Below, one piece after another: positions 9,711 through 21,740 of a stretch of 64,000 nucleotides of DNA. Origin of the DNA: Lentinula raphanica (Eukaryota > Basidiomycota > Agaricomycetes > Agaricales > Omphalotaceae); contig JANVFP010000008.1 of NCBI GenBank assembly GCA_027919835.1, positions 62,001-126,000 of the forward strand, in the 5' to 3' direction. The notes beneath the pieces were generated by a model. It saw only the letters and a list, made by a program, of their open reading frames with translations. It made no database searches and was not told the origin of the DNA. Within the stretch, counting starts at the first letter, position 1; each line of letters begins with the position of its first letter. Both the position numbers and the translations under genes were made by a program.

Positions 9711-12389
9711 CTATCAACATGGCAAGGCTGAGTCAGGGCGAAGGGATCGCGTCGCACTAGGTCGCACTTCGCACGCAAAAGCCTCCATCGGCGATTTCCT
9801 AGATTGATTTTTCTGATATGACGTGTCAAACGAGTGGAAATTGTTAAAAGCTCAATGCTGCTCAATGGCGGAGATGGAGCCGTCGGAAAATGCACATTGC
9901 AAATGGACAGCTTTTTGAGAGAGTTTTGAGACGGACAAAGATGGACGCAGGTGGGTTCATGTACTGACCTTCATTGACAGTTGGCCCAGGTTGGCCTTCG
10001 TTTGATTTATGGCATTGATTGGCAAATTTGTAGGAGGAGAGCAGGAAGGGGAGACGAAGGAGAGTTATTCACAATTCTCCCGGTTTCCCGAAACCTATGA
10101 ATTTTCGAAGTCCGATCGTATCATCGTAGACGTTTATCACTGTATATCTGCTCACCCTACTTGCGCCCATTTGAAGCCACTTGATTCCAATAGAATCGAG
10201 TTTGCCCAGCTGCGTGCTCCAAGCCCTTCCTGGCCTTCCAAGCCTGTTCCAAGCTGTTCCAAGCCTCTCCAACCAGGAATTCCCTCAGCGTTTGGGGGTG
10301 TATCATCTTGTATCATACGTTCATTAATCATCGACCACAGCCTTCCACAGCCAGGCGCATATGCTCTACTATGTATACCATATGGTGCATTGTCGCCAAG
10401 GCTGTCCAGAGGTATCAGGGGGTGTCCCAGGTGTCCTCAGTATCTGGCGGGAGTTTTACTGGGTATCAGCACGGAATTTCGCCCCCTTCGCAGATCGAAA
10501 TCCGCTCTACTGACGCTTTGAGCTATGCAGTAGAGTACGCACCGGTACCGTTAACGAAAGTCATGAAATCGCAAACGATATATATTTAGTTTCACTCTCG
10601 AGCTCGCCCTGCCATCAGAGCTTTCGAGGTTCTGACCCTTTCTAGCCTCATTACTGTGGTACTACAGACCAGGCTTGATGAATATTGTTACCCATTCTCA
10701 TCGGATAAATCACACACCTCATGAGTTCCCCAGCCAACTTCAGGATCAGCACTGATTGATTTCGCCTCGCTCTTCTGCACGATCACATATAAGTAGATGA
10801 CTTCTGAGGGACAGACCAGTACCTGGTATGTAGTACCTAGGCCTAACACTTTGAACGGCATGAAAAGGCATCTAACTTTCGAAGCTTGAAGAGGTGAGTC
10901 TGCAACGGAAAACTTTGTTGTAAATTCGAATTGAATTTTTGTTTGCGTATTTAACTTTCGTTTCTGTTGAGACCGGATATTTTGAACCTTCTACATCTGG
11001 GGAAGAGAGTATGAATCGATGCTCTTGAGTCAACAGTGGGCGTTCGAATCGAGTGTAACACAGTGTATGTATCAGCTGTGTATCTTGGTCAGCGACGATC
11101 GTCAAATTGGGTATGACGTCGGTCTCAAAAACACCGTTCAAAGCAGCGAGGTCGGCCTCAGTTCTGCCCACATCATCACCCCCTCCCCCAACCCCCGCAA
11201 TTCGGAAGCACTCTGCGGCGGGTACAGACTCTTTCACTCTGTATGTATCGGATGAAGAATAAGTAGATTTTGAACTACGCAGGGTTTATGTCTGTACCGT
11301 ATGTAGAAGGTCCAACTGTGTCGCTCCCGAACCACATCTCGCGCGCTCATCACCTTGTTCGAAATCCCCAGCCCGTATCACCCTCACGAGAAATGCGTTC
11401 CTATTCCAATGCATGTTCATTGTCTTCGGCTGACTGCTCAACGCAAGAAACAGACCATAATTGTCAGAGTTCTTCATTGACATTTGCGTCTGTAGTATTT
11501 CCCTGTATTTCCCCAATTCCTATGCGATGCCCAAGTTCTGTAGTGCGGTATGGCTATTGTCATTTTTCCCCTCGCTATCCGGATCCGCCACAAGAGGATG
11601 AGTCGACAACTTCATGTAGAGCCGCCACTATGAAGTTTGAACACTACTCAGAGACGGTGTCATGAACAAATCCAGCCAGTAAGAATGTGTTCTCAGTGGA
11701 AGGTAAATCTTCCGAGGTAACGCTAGAGTTCAGGCAAGACGTTGTTGATGCAGGGAGAGATCACTCGAGAGTGCATCAGAACGAGTACCATTTATTGACC
11801 GTGCCAAGCCTAGTTTATCTATCTTCATTTTCCTGACACTCCTATTCCCTTCAACCGACGTTGTTTCAGGAGCGGGATAGTATAACTTGAAGGCAACTCG
11901 AACCTCGACCGTTCAACTTCCTCTACCTCTCCCCCCACCCGATTGCATATCGATTGATGTTTCACGAGATTTGCCAGGATTTACCTTCCGTGACGAGTAC
12001 AGGATGTCCAAGTAGCGATTCGTTGTGACGCTGTATGTCAGCCTTGTGCGGGACTAGCTCATGGTTTCCTTACGCTTCTAACGCTTGAATAGTCAGCATA
12101 CACTGGCGTCAAAAAAACTGAGCTCGCTGATTTGGTCTGCACCACGAACACATTTCTAGGAAGATGCTGAACGTCATGATCATATATGGCTGATATACAA
12201 GAGCACAGATATGTAACTGTCGGTCGAACTTTGCAAACCACCTGCCTGGTTGTCTGCTAATACACCAAACCCAGCACGGCAAGGATTGGTGTAGCGTTAC
12301 AATGAATTTCCTACGCGCTGCTGCTCGAACTAGATCATCGGAGAAAACTGTGAGTGAGAATCGTGACACTGAGTATAGAAAGTTGGGAC
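9711..12389. other. Long intergenic stretch within the array
   Basis: The first 250 bases repeat the upstream block of copy C. After that I see no convincing gene. Frames at 10009-10521 (plus) and 10872-11516 (minus) lack splice logic, conserved motifs or a family match. A short cluster of CCAAGC/TTCCAAGC repeats lies at about 10225-10275. Confidence 0.4.
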
Positions 12390-12789
12390 TCACGCTGAGT
12401 CCCCAGAACTTGTTGAAGTAGAGCTCGTATCCGGTGACGAAGCGGGGCTTGAAGACGCTGAAGCATCCGTTGAAGCCCCGGCCCCAGCACCTGTGCCATT
12501 GGGCACACAAGTACGGTGGCGGAAGACTTTAATGCCAGACTTTCTCTGACAGGCTATATAAAAAAGCATCAGTGCCCGTCACACTTCATCCTGCGCTCGC
12601 AGGAGGATATCTGAGATGAACTTGTCACTCACTTCCAGTGATCGTTTTGCTCCCATCGAGCTTGATTGTGCACGGAGTGCCAACCTTCTTCACGAACCCG
12701 CAAGCCTTTTCTGCGTCTGTAGCAGCATTGACGGCAATGGCGAGGGTTAGGAGGAGGAGGAATGAGCTGATGCTGGCGAAGAACTTCAT
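12390..12789 (-). CDS. Small secreted cysteine-rich protein E (array member 5)
   Basis: Exons 12789-12633 and 12553-12390 (intron 79 nt) encode 106 residues. The start was set at MKFFAS, aligned with the MKFY/MRFY starts of the other copies; an in-frame ATG 21 bases upstream would add seven residues. The signal peptide runs to about residue 22. Cysteines are C30, C40, C54 and C68, the last in a module with CQRKSG and FRHRTC. A Ser/Thr/Ala-rich tail of nearly 40 residues follows. The first donor is GTGAGT in phase 1 as in all copies. The stop TGA at 12392-12390 overlaps a second GTGAGT donor in phase 2; I found no third exon clearly like that of C and D. This is the most diverged member and lies about 2.8 kb from D. 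Confidence 0.7.
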
Positions 12790-12864
12790 TATTGTATTGT
12801 GTATGTTCAAAAAAGGGTTGTTTCGAGAGTATGCGCGTTGGATGTTTCTGTGTGTAGACGTTGT

Positions 12865-12912
12865 AGAGGACCAGCCTGAGGATGTAGCATCGACCTTCTG
12901 GTCATTTTATAC
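12865..12912 (-). promoter_or_regulatory. Core promoter of secreted protein E
   Basis: The shared motif (CAGGCTGGTCCTCT on the minus strand) is at 12865-12878 and a TATA element (GTATAAAAT) at 12904-12912. The ATG is 76 bases downstream. Confidence 0.65.
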
Positions 12913-13696
12913 CTGGTCTGTCTGGCCTTACCACATTTCGAATCAATCTCCTTGAGTATGGTCGAATCAACTTCGGTAGCAGCACAAGGTAACACCGGCT
13001 GTTTGTGAACACAGGTCAATTCTGTCATTCGAAAGACCTTCCCAGAGCAATTCGGAGTTCGGGGAGTTGCAAGATTGCGGGAAGGGAGACGAGAAGGATA
13101 TGAATGCACTTGGGCGCATCGGGGATCCAAGAACCTACCGCAATCATATTACGAACTGAGCCTCGATTGTGTGGATTCTGTATACACCGTGGCAGAGTTG
13201 TTTCAGGTTTTGTGTTGTCGTGAAGGTTGCTGAACTGGAAGGGAAGAGTCGACATAGAGAGAGCATATATCATCCTATATCATCACCGTTTCGAACCATG
13301 AGAGAACCGACATAGCCTCTTCTATATCCAACGACTCCGGAAATCTTGAGTGTTTGGACTGGAGTTCCTATGTATGTGATGGATAGACTTGCAATAAATC
13401 ACGAAATGCATGGTTCGAGAGCCTGATCCATATAAATTGAGCATCCCGGTTCAATTTTTCATCTGGAGACATTTCTGGACTACGTCATGGCAGTCGGTAC
13501 AATGAAGTAAGCAGAACGAGGTCGTAGGAGGTGGCAGTAAGTCAACGACCATTGACGGCGCTTTCAAGTTGAAGCAACATGCAAAGAGGCGCTGAGGGTA
13601 GCGCCCGGCACCTGCTTATTCCCGGGTCCGGGTTAGTTGCTTCCGAATCAATCATGTTCGCTTCATCCTAACCTTCCCCCTTCTCCCCTCTCTCTC
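12913..13696. other. Intergenic; short upstream frame before the kinase-like gene
   Basis: No gene is visible. Just before the APH-like gene, a five-codon ATG...TAA frame at 13654-13671 lies in the probable leader, 25 bases ahead of the main ATG. It could act as an upstream open reading frame. Confidence 0.35.
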
Positions 13697-15114
13697 ATGG
13701 CTACAGATCCAAAGAGACAGCCACAAGCAAGCGGAAGTGGTTATGGGGAGATACGCGCCTCTATTGATGTCGACAGACTTGAGAAGTATCTCGAGAAGAA
13801 TCTCAAGGGATGTAAATTACCTCTCGCTGTGAAACAGTTCAAAGTACGTGAATCGTGCATTCAATGGGTATTCAAAGACACGACGTTTTGTTTAGTTTGG
13901 ACAATCAAATCCAACATACTTCCTTACAGACGCAAGGTTTCTTCCTTCATCCCTCCTTACTTGCATATCAATCTGACCCGATTATCATCTAGTAACAAAC
14001 GCTACGTTCTTCGCAAGAAGCCAGCTGGGAACCTGCTTTCGAAAACAGCACATCAGGTCGAACGCGAATACACAGTCCTACATGCCTTGCATCAATACAA
14101 CCTTCGTTCAACCACACCTCCCTCCAAACGCGTACCTGTGCCGGAGCCATATCTACTTTGCGAAGATATCTCTATCATCGGCACACCATTCTACGTGATG
14201 CAGTTCCTCGAAGGACGTATATTCGAAGACGCTCGTTTACTCGAACTCAGTCCGAAAGACAGAGAAGAATGTTGGTTGGCCTCTGTCCACGCTCTAGCTG
14301 CCCTTTCCTCTGTCGATCCAGTTGATATTGGTCTCGAACAATACGGCCCACCGCAAGCTTACTTTCCTCGTCAACTCCGCGCTTTCACTAAGATTGCCCA
14401 AGTGCAAGGCGCGACTCGTGATGTTGACACGAACGAACTAGTACAGCAGATCCCTCATTACGATGAAATGCAACGCTGGTTCAACGCTCATCTCCCAGAT
14501 GAATCGAGGATCGGGAGACGGATTGTCCATGGAGACTATAAACTGGACAACCTAGTATTCCATCCAACCGAAAATAGAGTGATTGGTATGCTGGACTGGG
14601 AATTATCGACTTTAGGAAGTCCTTTGGCGGATTTCGCCAACTTGACCCAACCGTGGAGTATCAGACCTGAACATCTTCCTCGGGAGGGAGTATTCCGAGA
14701 AGGTGTGCGAGCGTTCAAGGACTTGCCCACGAACAAGGTCATTGGCACAGGCAAGGGTGGAGAAGGTTGTGCTCCGGTGCAGTTGGATTTGTTAGAGAAG
14801 GAGTATTGCAAGCTCATGAATCTTGGTTATCCTCTGGAGGATATCGTATTCGTAAGAAGTTGGATGCTTTTCAGGGTTAGTTCATTTACGTTGACAACTG
14901 GTCCTATCAATACTCAGTTGTTGTGTCCATATAGACAAGCATCATATCTCAAGGTATCGCGGCGCGAGTAGCACGACGCCAGGCGTCCTCGGCAAATGCT
15001 GCTCAGTACTCGACTTCTATCGAGCTGTTTTCTGAGCTTGCAAGGAAAGTCATAGTAGAAGCTGGCCAGGACAGCGGATCACTAAAGAAAAATGAGCGCG
15101 AAGCTAAGTTGTAA
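13697..15114 (+). CDS. APH-domain kinase-like protein (ACAD10/ACAD11 N-terminal type)
   Basis: Four exons (13697-13843, 13896-13936, 13993-14875, 14935-15114) encode 416 residues. The 41-nt second exon supplies the nucleotide-loop motif [12 protein letters not shown], and exon 3 continues with RYVLRKKP. Further on are the APH hallmarks [11 protein letters not shown] (H242, D244) and the metal-binding D264 in [14 protein letters not shown]. Human ACAD10 and ACAD11 carry this phosphotransferase domain fused to an acyl-CoA dehydrogenase; here it stands alone, as is common in fungi. The likely role is phosphorylation of a small hydroxylated metabolite such as a 4-hydroxy acid derivative, by analogy only. 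The C-terminus ([17 protein letters not shown] onward) has the usual family end. Introns 1 and 2 together keep frame, so an unspliced reading looks deceptively continuous. Confidence 0.85.
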
Positions 15115-15310
15115 GGAAGTACTATAGCCTAAGATGTATTGGAATGCTTCTCCAATGACCATCGCTTTCGTTGGAGCGACAAGGTTATCACTCAGCAGAT
15201 GCATGAGTAGCGCTACCAACGCACGAGTATGTTCAGTCTTGAATAATAAGTCTTGTTCTCATTAATGATGCGTAAACTAAACGATAGAATTAGCACAAAT
15301 ACAATAAAGC

Positions 15311-18300
15311 CTAAGGCTGAACGTCTTCTCTTTTCGAAGGGTTAAACGTCCTCTTCGGAGAGAATGATGAAGAGAATATCTTTGCCATGGAGATCTTCGT
15401 CATGTTCAATGATGGATTGCCACCTTCAGGCGACGCCTTCTCCTTCGAATGATTTGGGCTGGTTTGTACATGCTGTCCACCTTTATCTCGTTCAGGCCCA
15501 CCAACCCCACTACTTTTCCGGATCCCACTTCCGTTTCCATTCCCAGTCGGCGTCAGAAACCCAACTATCACACTCCAAAGATTATTGGCACTCATTACAC
15601 CCCCTTGCTCGTCTTGCAGCACAGCCTGATCTGCTATGCGGGCAAGCATGAGAGCCTCGTGCGTATCCCGACGCGCGACGAGACTGCTTGGTGGTGGATG
15701 TTCGTTTTGATCTAAGGCCCATGACCAAGACCACCCAGAAGAAGCGAGGAGGGCAGTCTCAATGTTGAATGGGGTAGAACCGGGAGCTCTGGTAGGTGAA
15801 TGGGATGGAGAAACGTCACGTTCCTCGTCCTCGCTGTCTGTTTCTTGCCTCATTCTACGTCTCTCCCTCTCAACACTGCCTTTCAACGCACTCATGTTCT
15901 TAGTTGTATCTTGTCTTGCCTTCTTCAAGTGCTTTCGCCGCCTTTGCTCTATCGCCTTTCTTGTCCCAGAGAACTTGTGGTCGAACAATGTCCGACCTTC
16001 GATGTATCTCCTTACAGCACGTTCGGATATCTCACCCACCAGCTGTGGAGGAATGCAAAGTGCGGGAAGATCAGAAGGGGGTTCAAGCGGACGAATGACG
16101 CCTCGAGTTGAGACTCGTTCTCGAATCATTAGCGAGGTAAAGAGCGAAGGGTATTCCTGTGTGGAGTTATCAGATTATGAATGCTTAAATCGACGTACGA
16201 GAATGACTCACAGCACTCTCAGAATATATGATTGGGTCTCCTGCATATCTTTCAGTGTTCTGTCTGGCATCTGAAGGTGCTGCCATTTGAGGTGCAGATG
16301 ACGACGAAGACACTATGGAATCTTTGGACTTCAATGGCGAAGGAGGTAATGGAACTCGTAGCGGAGATGAAGCCTCGACTAAGGGAGACATGGTGTCATC
16401 AACTGTTGTCGACGGAGGCAACCCCTCTATTTTGTCCAATGTATCACTATCTGACGCCAGCGTTGGCATGATTGGCGGTGAAGGCATTGTTGACGTAGTA
16501 GGTGATTCAGTCAAATGCTTAGTATCGATCACGGTGCTCTGCGATATGATGAAGCTGCCATTTGAAGAGGTCGTGGTGGAAACCGTCAAATGTGCATGAG
16601 AAGCCTCTAAACCTGAGGCAGAAGATGTATCCGAAAGTTGGAGCGGCGATGGCGCAAGCTGCGCAGATAGAGACGGATGTTCCGGAGATGAAGACGACGA
16701 AGGATTTGATAGAGGCAGGAGTTGCAGGGATGGAGGAGCATCGACTTTTTTCCTCCTTGAGAAGATCCTTGATTCAGATTTGTTCAATTCACTCTCAGTG
16801 ACTGCTTGGGAACCATCCTTCAGACCATCTGTGGATCGCCCAATGTTGGAACCACTCTTCCTCGAGCGTACAGTCATCCATGATGTCTTGTGTTTGATTT
16901 GCCCAAATTCCCCAGTTTGATACTCGGAAGCCGAGCGCTTCAGGTCAGAGTCAGAGCTACCAACGCCAGTAGATTTTTGCGATTTGTTACGAATAGAGAA
17001 GATACTGTTTCCGTTGATGGTAAACGACTTTATAGATCGTGGAGAGGTTGGAGAGGTTGGGGGTGATACAGCAGCGTCTGGTGTATCAGTTACGGTGCCA
17101 GATCGTGCCAATGCTGATGTTATGGACGAAGAAAGAGAAGAGAGAACGCCTGCGGAAGACGAATCGCCCATCGTCTTTTGCGAGGAGCTCTGTGTAGTGT
17201 CGCTTGGGAAAAGCGGCATACCTGTGACGTATTTACAAAAAATAGCCATGGCGCGGAAGCAGTATTTCGCAGGAGTGGTGAAGGAAAATAGAACAGGAAG
17301 AACATGTGCAGTATCTGTCAAGTCCAGTTTCGAATGTCAGAGACGCATATCACAGCGGAAAGTCAACATACCGTCGTATACCTGCAGATGCACAGGTGTT
17401 GGTTTATCCCGGAACCGTTCCTCTATACCATCGAGGGCGGGATATAGCGCCCTGGTAGCATCCCGGATGGGGAATTGCTCAGGATGAGCAGCTTTGTGTG
17501 CCCTGTAAGCGGAAAGTTTCGTAGGTACGAGCAAGCACAGAATAGAACAGATATACTAACAGATAAATCCCTTCATCCCGTAAAACCTCTTTATCGCTAA
17601 CTATCACTAGCAATGGCGGTAAGCCGCCCAAGTATCCAAGCGCTGGACTAACCAAAGGATGTCCCAGGAGTGCGTTGGTGGTATAAAGCTGGATCTGCTG
17701 CTGAATACTCAGAATCTCTCCGTTTTGTGCTTGAAAGACAACAGATTCGTGAGCAGAGTTGGGATCAAGAGAGTTCGCATTATACGATGAAGAATTGGGC
17801 GCTGGTAGAGGCGTCGTAGCTCCTACGTTGATCGGCATATTGCTTGGAACATCACCGGAGCCCGGAGGGGTACTGTTTGCATCGGTACTAGCAGTTGTAC
17901 TGATGTTAGGATCCAAAGTGCTGCCCCCAAGTGTCAGAACGCTTGCGTTAGGATCTGGGTCGCTCTTGAATACAGCTCGAACCCTTTGCCTCAATCCTTT
18001 CCGCATCCGACCGGCGAGTTCCTCGTCTGGCGGAGGCCATAAAGTGCTGGGTTTGTGCAGTGACAGTCCGTAAGGTGGGATAACATCGGTTGTCGTGTTG
18101 GTGTGGATACTGGGGAACGAATGGGTAAGGTCACACCAGGGAGATATGAGGACACCTCCGGCAGGAAGGGGAAGGGAAGCATCTCGAAGGACTTGAAGGA
18201 GAGCAAGTGTAAGCCCGCCACCGGCCGAATCGCCTGCGACGACGATGTGTGAAGGCTTGACGGGCATATGAGAGGCTTCCGGAGGAGGCTGAATTAGGTA

Positions 18301-19404
18301 GATATCTATCGTGATCGTTTTAGGTACTCAGTAGAAGCTTGAAGGAATTGCAAGAACTGACAAGCTGCAAGCAGATCCTGTATCGCACAAGGAAAGGGGT
18401 ATTGAGGCGCAAGACGATAGTTGATAGCTAGTCAATTTGCTTCAGCGATTATCTCATGTATTGAAGTATAGCGCACCAAACACTCGTCCGTTGATTTTTC
18501 TTGCGTATCGTTGAATGCTGTACCTATTGAAATCAATGAGGCAGTGATTCAAAACGAAGGGATGATAAACACCTTTCTTGGTCCACACTCCCAAAATAAT
18601 AGCCACCTTTGATAGGATATCCTTGAGTTCATTATACAACGTCCAGACAATGACCTTCACCTCCGTGAGCATATAATATACATCTCATCATGTCCATGTC
18701 TTGATTATAGGTGGCACTCTCGTTTTCGGTTCCTTCATGTTTTCCCTCGCGCTGTGTCTTCTCTTTATCTCTATATCGACGTTTGGCCTCCTGCCAGTCT
18801 TTCTTGGCAGTAATCCATTGAGCATCTACGCTGTTATCTCGATTAGATGAAGTTCATCCTGCTTTATGAATAAACGTTACCCATCAAGACTTCTAACCTG
18901 CCACCATTTAACACCTCCGATCACCCTCACTGCAGTTTCTTCGCCACCGAGTGCGGTGATCAGGTATTTGGCAGCTTCATCGCAGGAAGACATCGGTACG
19001 CGGACACGAACGACATGTACCCAGGGCGGAGAAGGTGTTCGGGTATTGGAGAATGACTGAATATCTTCTACCGAATGGCTGTGAAGTTTGTGAACAGCAG
19101 GAGCACGACTCGATGGGCAGGAACTCACAAGGTTGCTGCTTCTAGAAAGGCCTAACACAGAAGTAGTGAGATCGTAGATCAAGTTAGGGATTAGTTATGA
19201 ATTGACCTTCACCACGGTGAATATTTCATCGTAAATCAGTTCATCTTGCCTCAGTTGTACCAACTCATTCTTCTCCTTCCCTTTGCTCCCATCTGTCTGC
19301 ACGAAGTCTCTCTTGACCTTGTCTATATAATGCTTCACCAGGGTGCCTAGTACAATGGGACCTACACGCAAGCCAACGCTACGCGTCAAGGAGCTTGTAG
19401 TCAT
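15311..19404 (-). CDS. Alpha/beta hydrolase (hormone-sensitive-lipase-like) with a long disordered tail
   Basis: Eleven exons starting at ATG 19404 encode 1186 residues. The catalytic fold occupies roughly residues 100-560: oxyanion motif HGGGYYFGS (195-203), nucleophile S272 in GDSAGGGL, acid D483 in [10 protein letters not shown] and histidine H541 in DTAHVLP. Exons 2 (23 nt), 5 (34 nt) and 6 (47 nt) are very short, and the phases of all ten introns agree. Within the fold, between the nucleophile and the acid, lies an insertion of about 110 residues with Asn/Ser/Thr-rich sequence. After residue 560 come about 400 residues rich in Ser, Thr and Pro, then a basic helical stretch ([11 protein letters not shown]) and a final charged segment. 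An N-terminal hydrophobic patch ([13 protein letters not shown]) may associate with membrane. The family hydrolyses esters such as lipid or steryl acetates; the substrate here is unknown. It converges on the APH-like gene 197 bases away. Confidence 0.85.
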
Positions 19405-19748
19405 CGCGTGAACGTCTTCTTTGGGTCTCGCAGAAGATGTCGATGAGCGGCCGAAGATGGTGGTCAGAGTTGGAGAAACACAGGAACAATTGAACGCTCA
19501 TGACAATGTCCTAAAGGTTGGCTGTCTACTATGACAAAACTGCCGGGATATCCGATTTCCCCACGAGGAAACTATTATGTAAGTCGATACAATTGCTCAA
19601 GCGCTCAAGGGAAAAGAGATTTTACTCACGGTATCTACTGGAAACAGCGACGAACAGGAATCATGAACACGCGACATGATTTGTGGTCGCTCGCAGCTCA
19701 AGTTTGGGATTCGAGAGGACGGGAGTAAGGAGCGAACGCTAAGGTTAA
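19405..19748. other. Intergenic between the hydrolase and the Helitron
   Basis: This is the 5' flank of the hydrolase gene. No TATA box or coding frame stands out, and it ends at the Helitron border. Confidence 0.4.
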
Positions 19749-19761
19749 CAAGCTTTTTAAC

Positions 19762-19778
19762 CCGTGCCTACGTCACGG
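19762..19778 (-). other. Helitron 3' terminal hairpin
   Basis: CCGTG and CACGG, separated by seven bases, form a stem-loop ten bases before the probable 3' border. It matches the position of the Helitron termination hairpin. Confidence 0.5.
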
Positions 19779-20187
19779 TAGAATAAGTTCCTTTTCAACA
19801 GAAAAGACTCAAGAATTCATGAATGCTCAAAAAATATTATTCAAATAATAATCTAGTTATAGCAAAACATTATAGAGTCAATCAAGAATAACTTCTGGAT
19901 ATACAATATTCTGTGTTATACATTCAGTATCACCTGTAATAAATTAGGTGTTAGAACTTATTTATTATTTTGAAAATATGCTTACCCTCTGGAAAGATAG
20001 CTTTGATTCCTTGTTTAGTAGTACTTCGTGAAAGAGCAACATACAGTTGACCATGTGTAAAAACTGGAGTTCGAAGATTCAATCCCACCATTTTTACTGA
20101 CTGGCCTTGAGCTTTATTGATTGACATTGCAAAAGCAAGTCGTACAGGAAATTGACGTCTTTGAAATACAAATGGCAAATCCAACAT

Positions 20188-21740
20188 CAGCAAAAGTGCA
20201 CATTTATTACATAGGTTGACAGTAGATTATAATCACCGTTATTCTGACTAGACAGTGTAAGAGTTTGATAAAGGAATGTAAGAATTACGCTGCTGTATAA
20301 GATGCCGCTACATTGACAAGGGATTATAAGGGTTGACAGTAAGATTATCAGGCCATTATTATTTACTCATCATGCATTGTAATTCACTGTAATACATACT
20401 CTGAAGCTTGAAGGTCTCCTTCCCCGTTGTCATTCTCATTGTCCTCATTTGGTTCTCATCCTCAAATCCAGTCTTCTTCAACACCCTCTTCAACACCCTG
20501 AAGGGTGGGGTGGATGGGGTGGACGGGGTGAGCGGGGTGAGCGGGGTGAGCGGGGTGGACGGGGTGGATGGGGTGAGCAGGGTGGACGGGGTGGACGGGG
20601 TGGATGGGGTGGATGGGGTGGACTGGGTGGTAGGTGTGAGGTATGGTTGAGGGTGGACGTGGTTCTAACTCTAACTCACGGGATTCCGCGGAAAGTCATG
20701 TGCCTCTGCCAGCTTGCCGAATCGCCGCCGACTCTAATTCTGACGTCAATATTCCTAGACATATACGTCGACGGTCAAGAAGTATAAGTTCAGACCCTGG
20801 AAGAGTCGTTCCCATTCTTCCCTTTTGCTCTTGACCACCACCATCGCCTCAACTCTTTCTCCTCTTCCAACCACTCTGACATTGGACTCCCCAACTCCAC
20901 TGCAGTCATGATTCACCTTTCAACCAATCAAGAAGGTCACTGTCCCTCACCTCCCTCAGCACACTCGTCCTCTCGTCGTCTACGATGCATTGTATGGTAC
21001 AAGTTAGCAAGGGTGTGGTGTGGATGCTTGTGGTTCATGATCATAAACCTGTATAATCGTGCGTTTATGGTATCTAATGTCAGTCCGACAATATACTCAC
21101 TACCCCAGGTACATGATGTTTCCCAAGCGAAATTTTCGACGCCTCTGTTCAATCCTTCCCCTTCCTCCTCTTCCTCTTCTGCTCTCAACACATCAACATG
21201 TCTGTCATTCCTTCGAACCTCGACACTTTTCACATTCCGACATTCTGATGCTCACCATTGACACGCTCATTGCTTTCATCCATGCCCTGGATCTCTCGGC
21301 GACACTTTTGACATACTCGACATTTCAATACTCTCATTCGGCGCTTGTGCTCTGCAACCTACTGTATTTCCTCCGACATTTTGTATGATTAAGCCCAGTT
21401 TGTAGACGTAGTTAAGGCTCTCAATATATCTATATTTATCCTATTCATGAACGATAACTGCAGTGGTGCATAAAATGCGCGGGTGGCTGAGATTCCTGGC
21501 AGTAATATTACAACCCTCTTATATGGTCCATCATACCTGACGAGGTCTTATAATCTCTTGTCAGGCCTGGTAATCCTCATTACCCTGATGTACCATTATG
21601 AGGAATTATGGTAAATTACAACCCTTTACATGAGTTTATATTCTGCCAGAGACGTCTCACAATGTGATATCATAATAACGAGCCTTACAACTCATATCAA
21701 CGGTTTATAAAATTTTTATAATTTATCGACACTTTTGCTG
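20188..21740. mobile_element. Nested inverted-repeat element inside the Helitron helicase
   Basis: The 1553-bp insert has perfect 11-bp inverted ends, CAGCAAAAGTG at 20188-20198 and CACTTTTGCTG at 21730-21740, and an AT dinucleotide on both sides. Removing it and one AT restores an uninterrupted helicase frame reading [18 protein letters not shown], which fixes the borders. Both arms (about 20200-20400 and 21420-21720) are AT-rich with scattered GGGTTGTAAT-like motifs. The middle 1 kb is GC-richer and resembles host DNA. No transposase is encoded. The 2-bp duplication and CA-starting repeats recall some CACTA-type elements, but the superfamily is not established. Confidence 0.75.
20503..20632 (+). 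repeat. G-rich 9-bp minisatellite
   Basis: About fourteen units of GGGGTGGAC, with variants GGGGTGAGC and GGGGTGGAT, run head to tail. Runs of four guanines recur every nine bases, so the plus strand could fold into G-quadruplexes. Confidence 0.85.

Noticed and set aside
10009..10521. 170-codon frame on the plus strand
   Set aside because: No family similarity, biased low-information composition, repeats of CCAAGC inside, and no supporting splice or promoter signals.
10872..11516. Two minus-strand frames that might be exons of one gene
   Set aside because: They begin with non-ATG codons or lack a sensible splice join, and show no signal peptide, cysteine pattern or recognisable domain.
20408..20834. 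Frames of repeated Gly-Val-Asp and a following short frame
   Set aside because: The first is produced by the 9-bp minisatellite and has no ATG; the second has no homology and lies in cargo DNA of a nested transposon.
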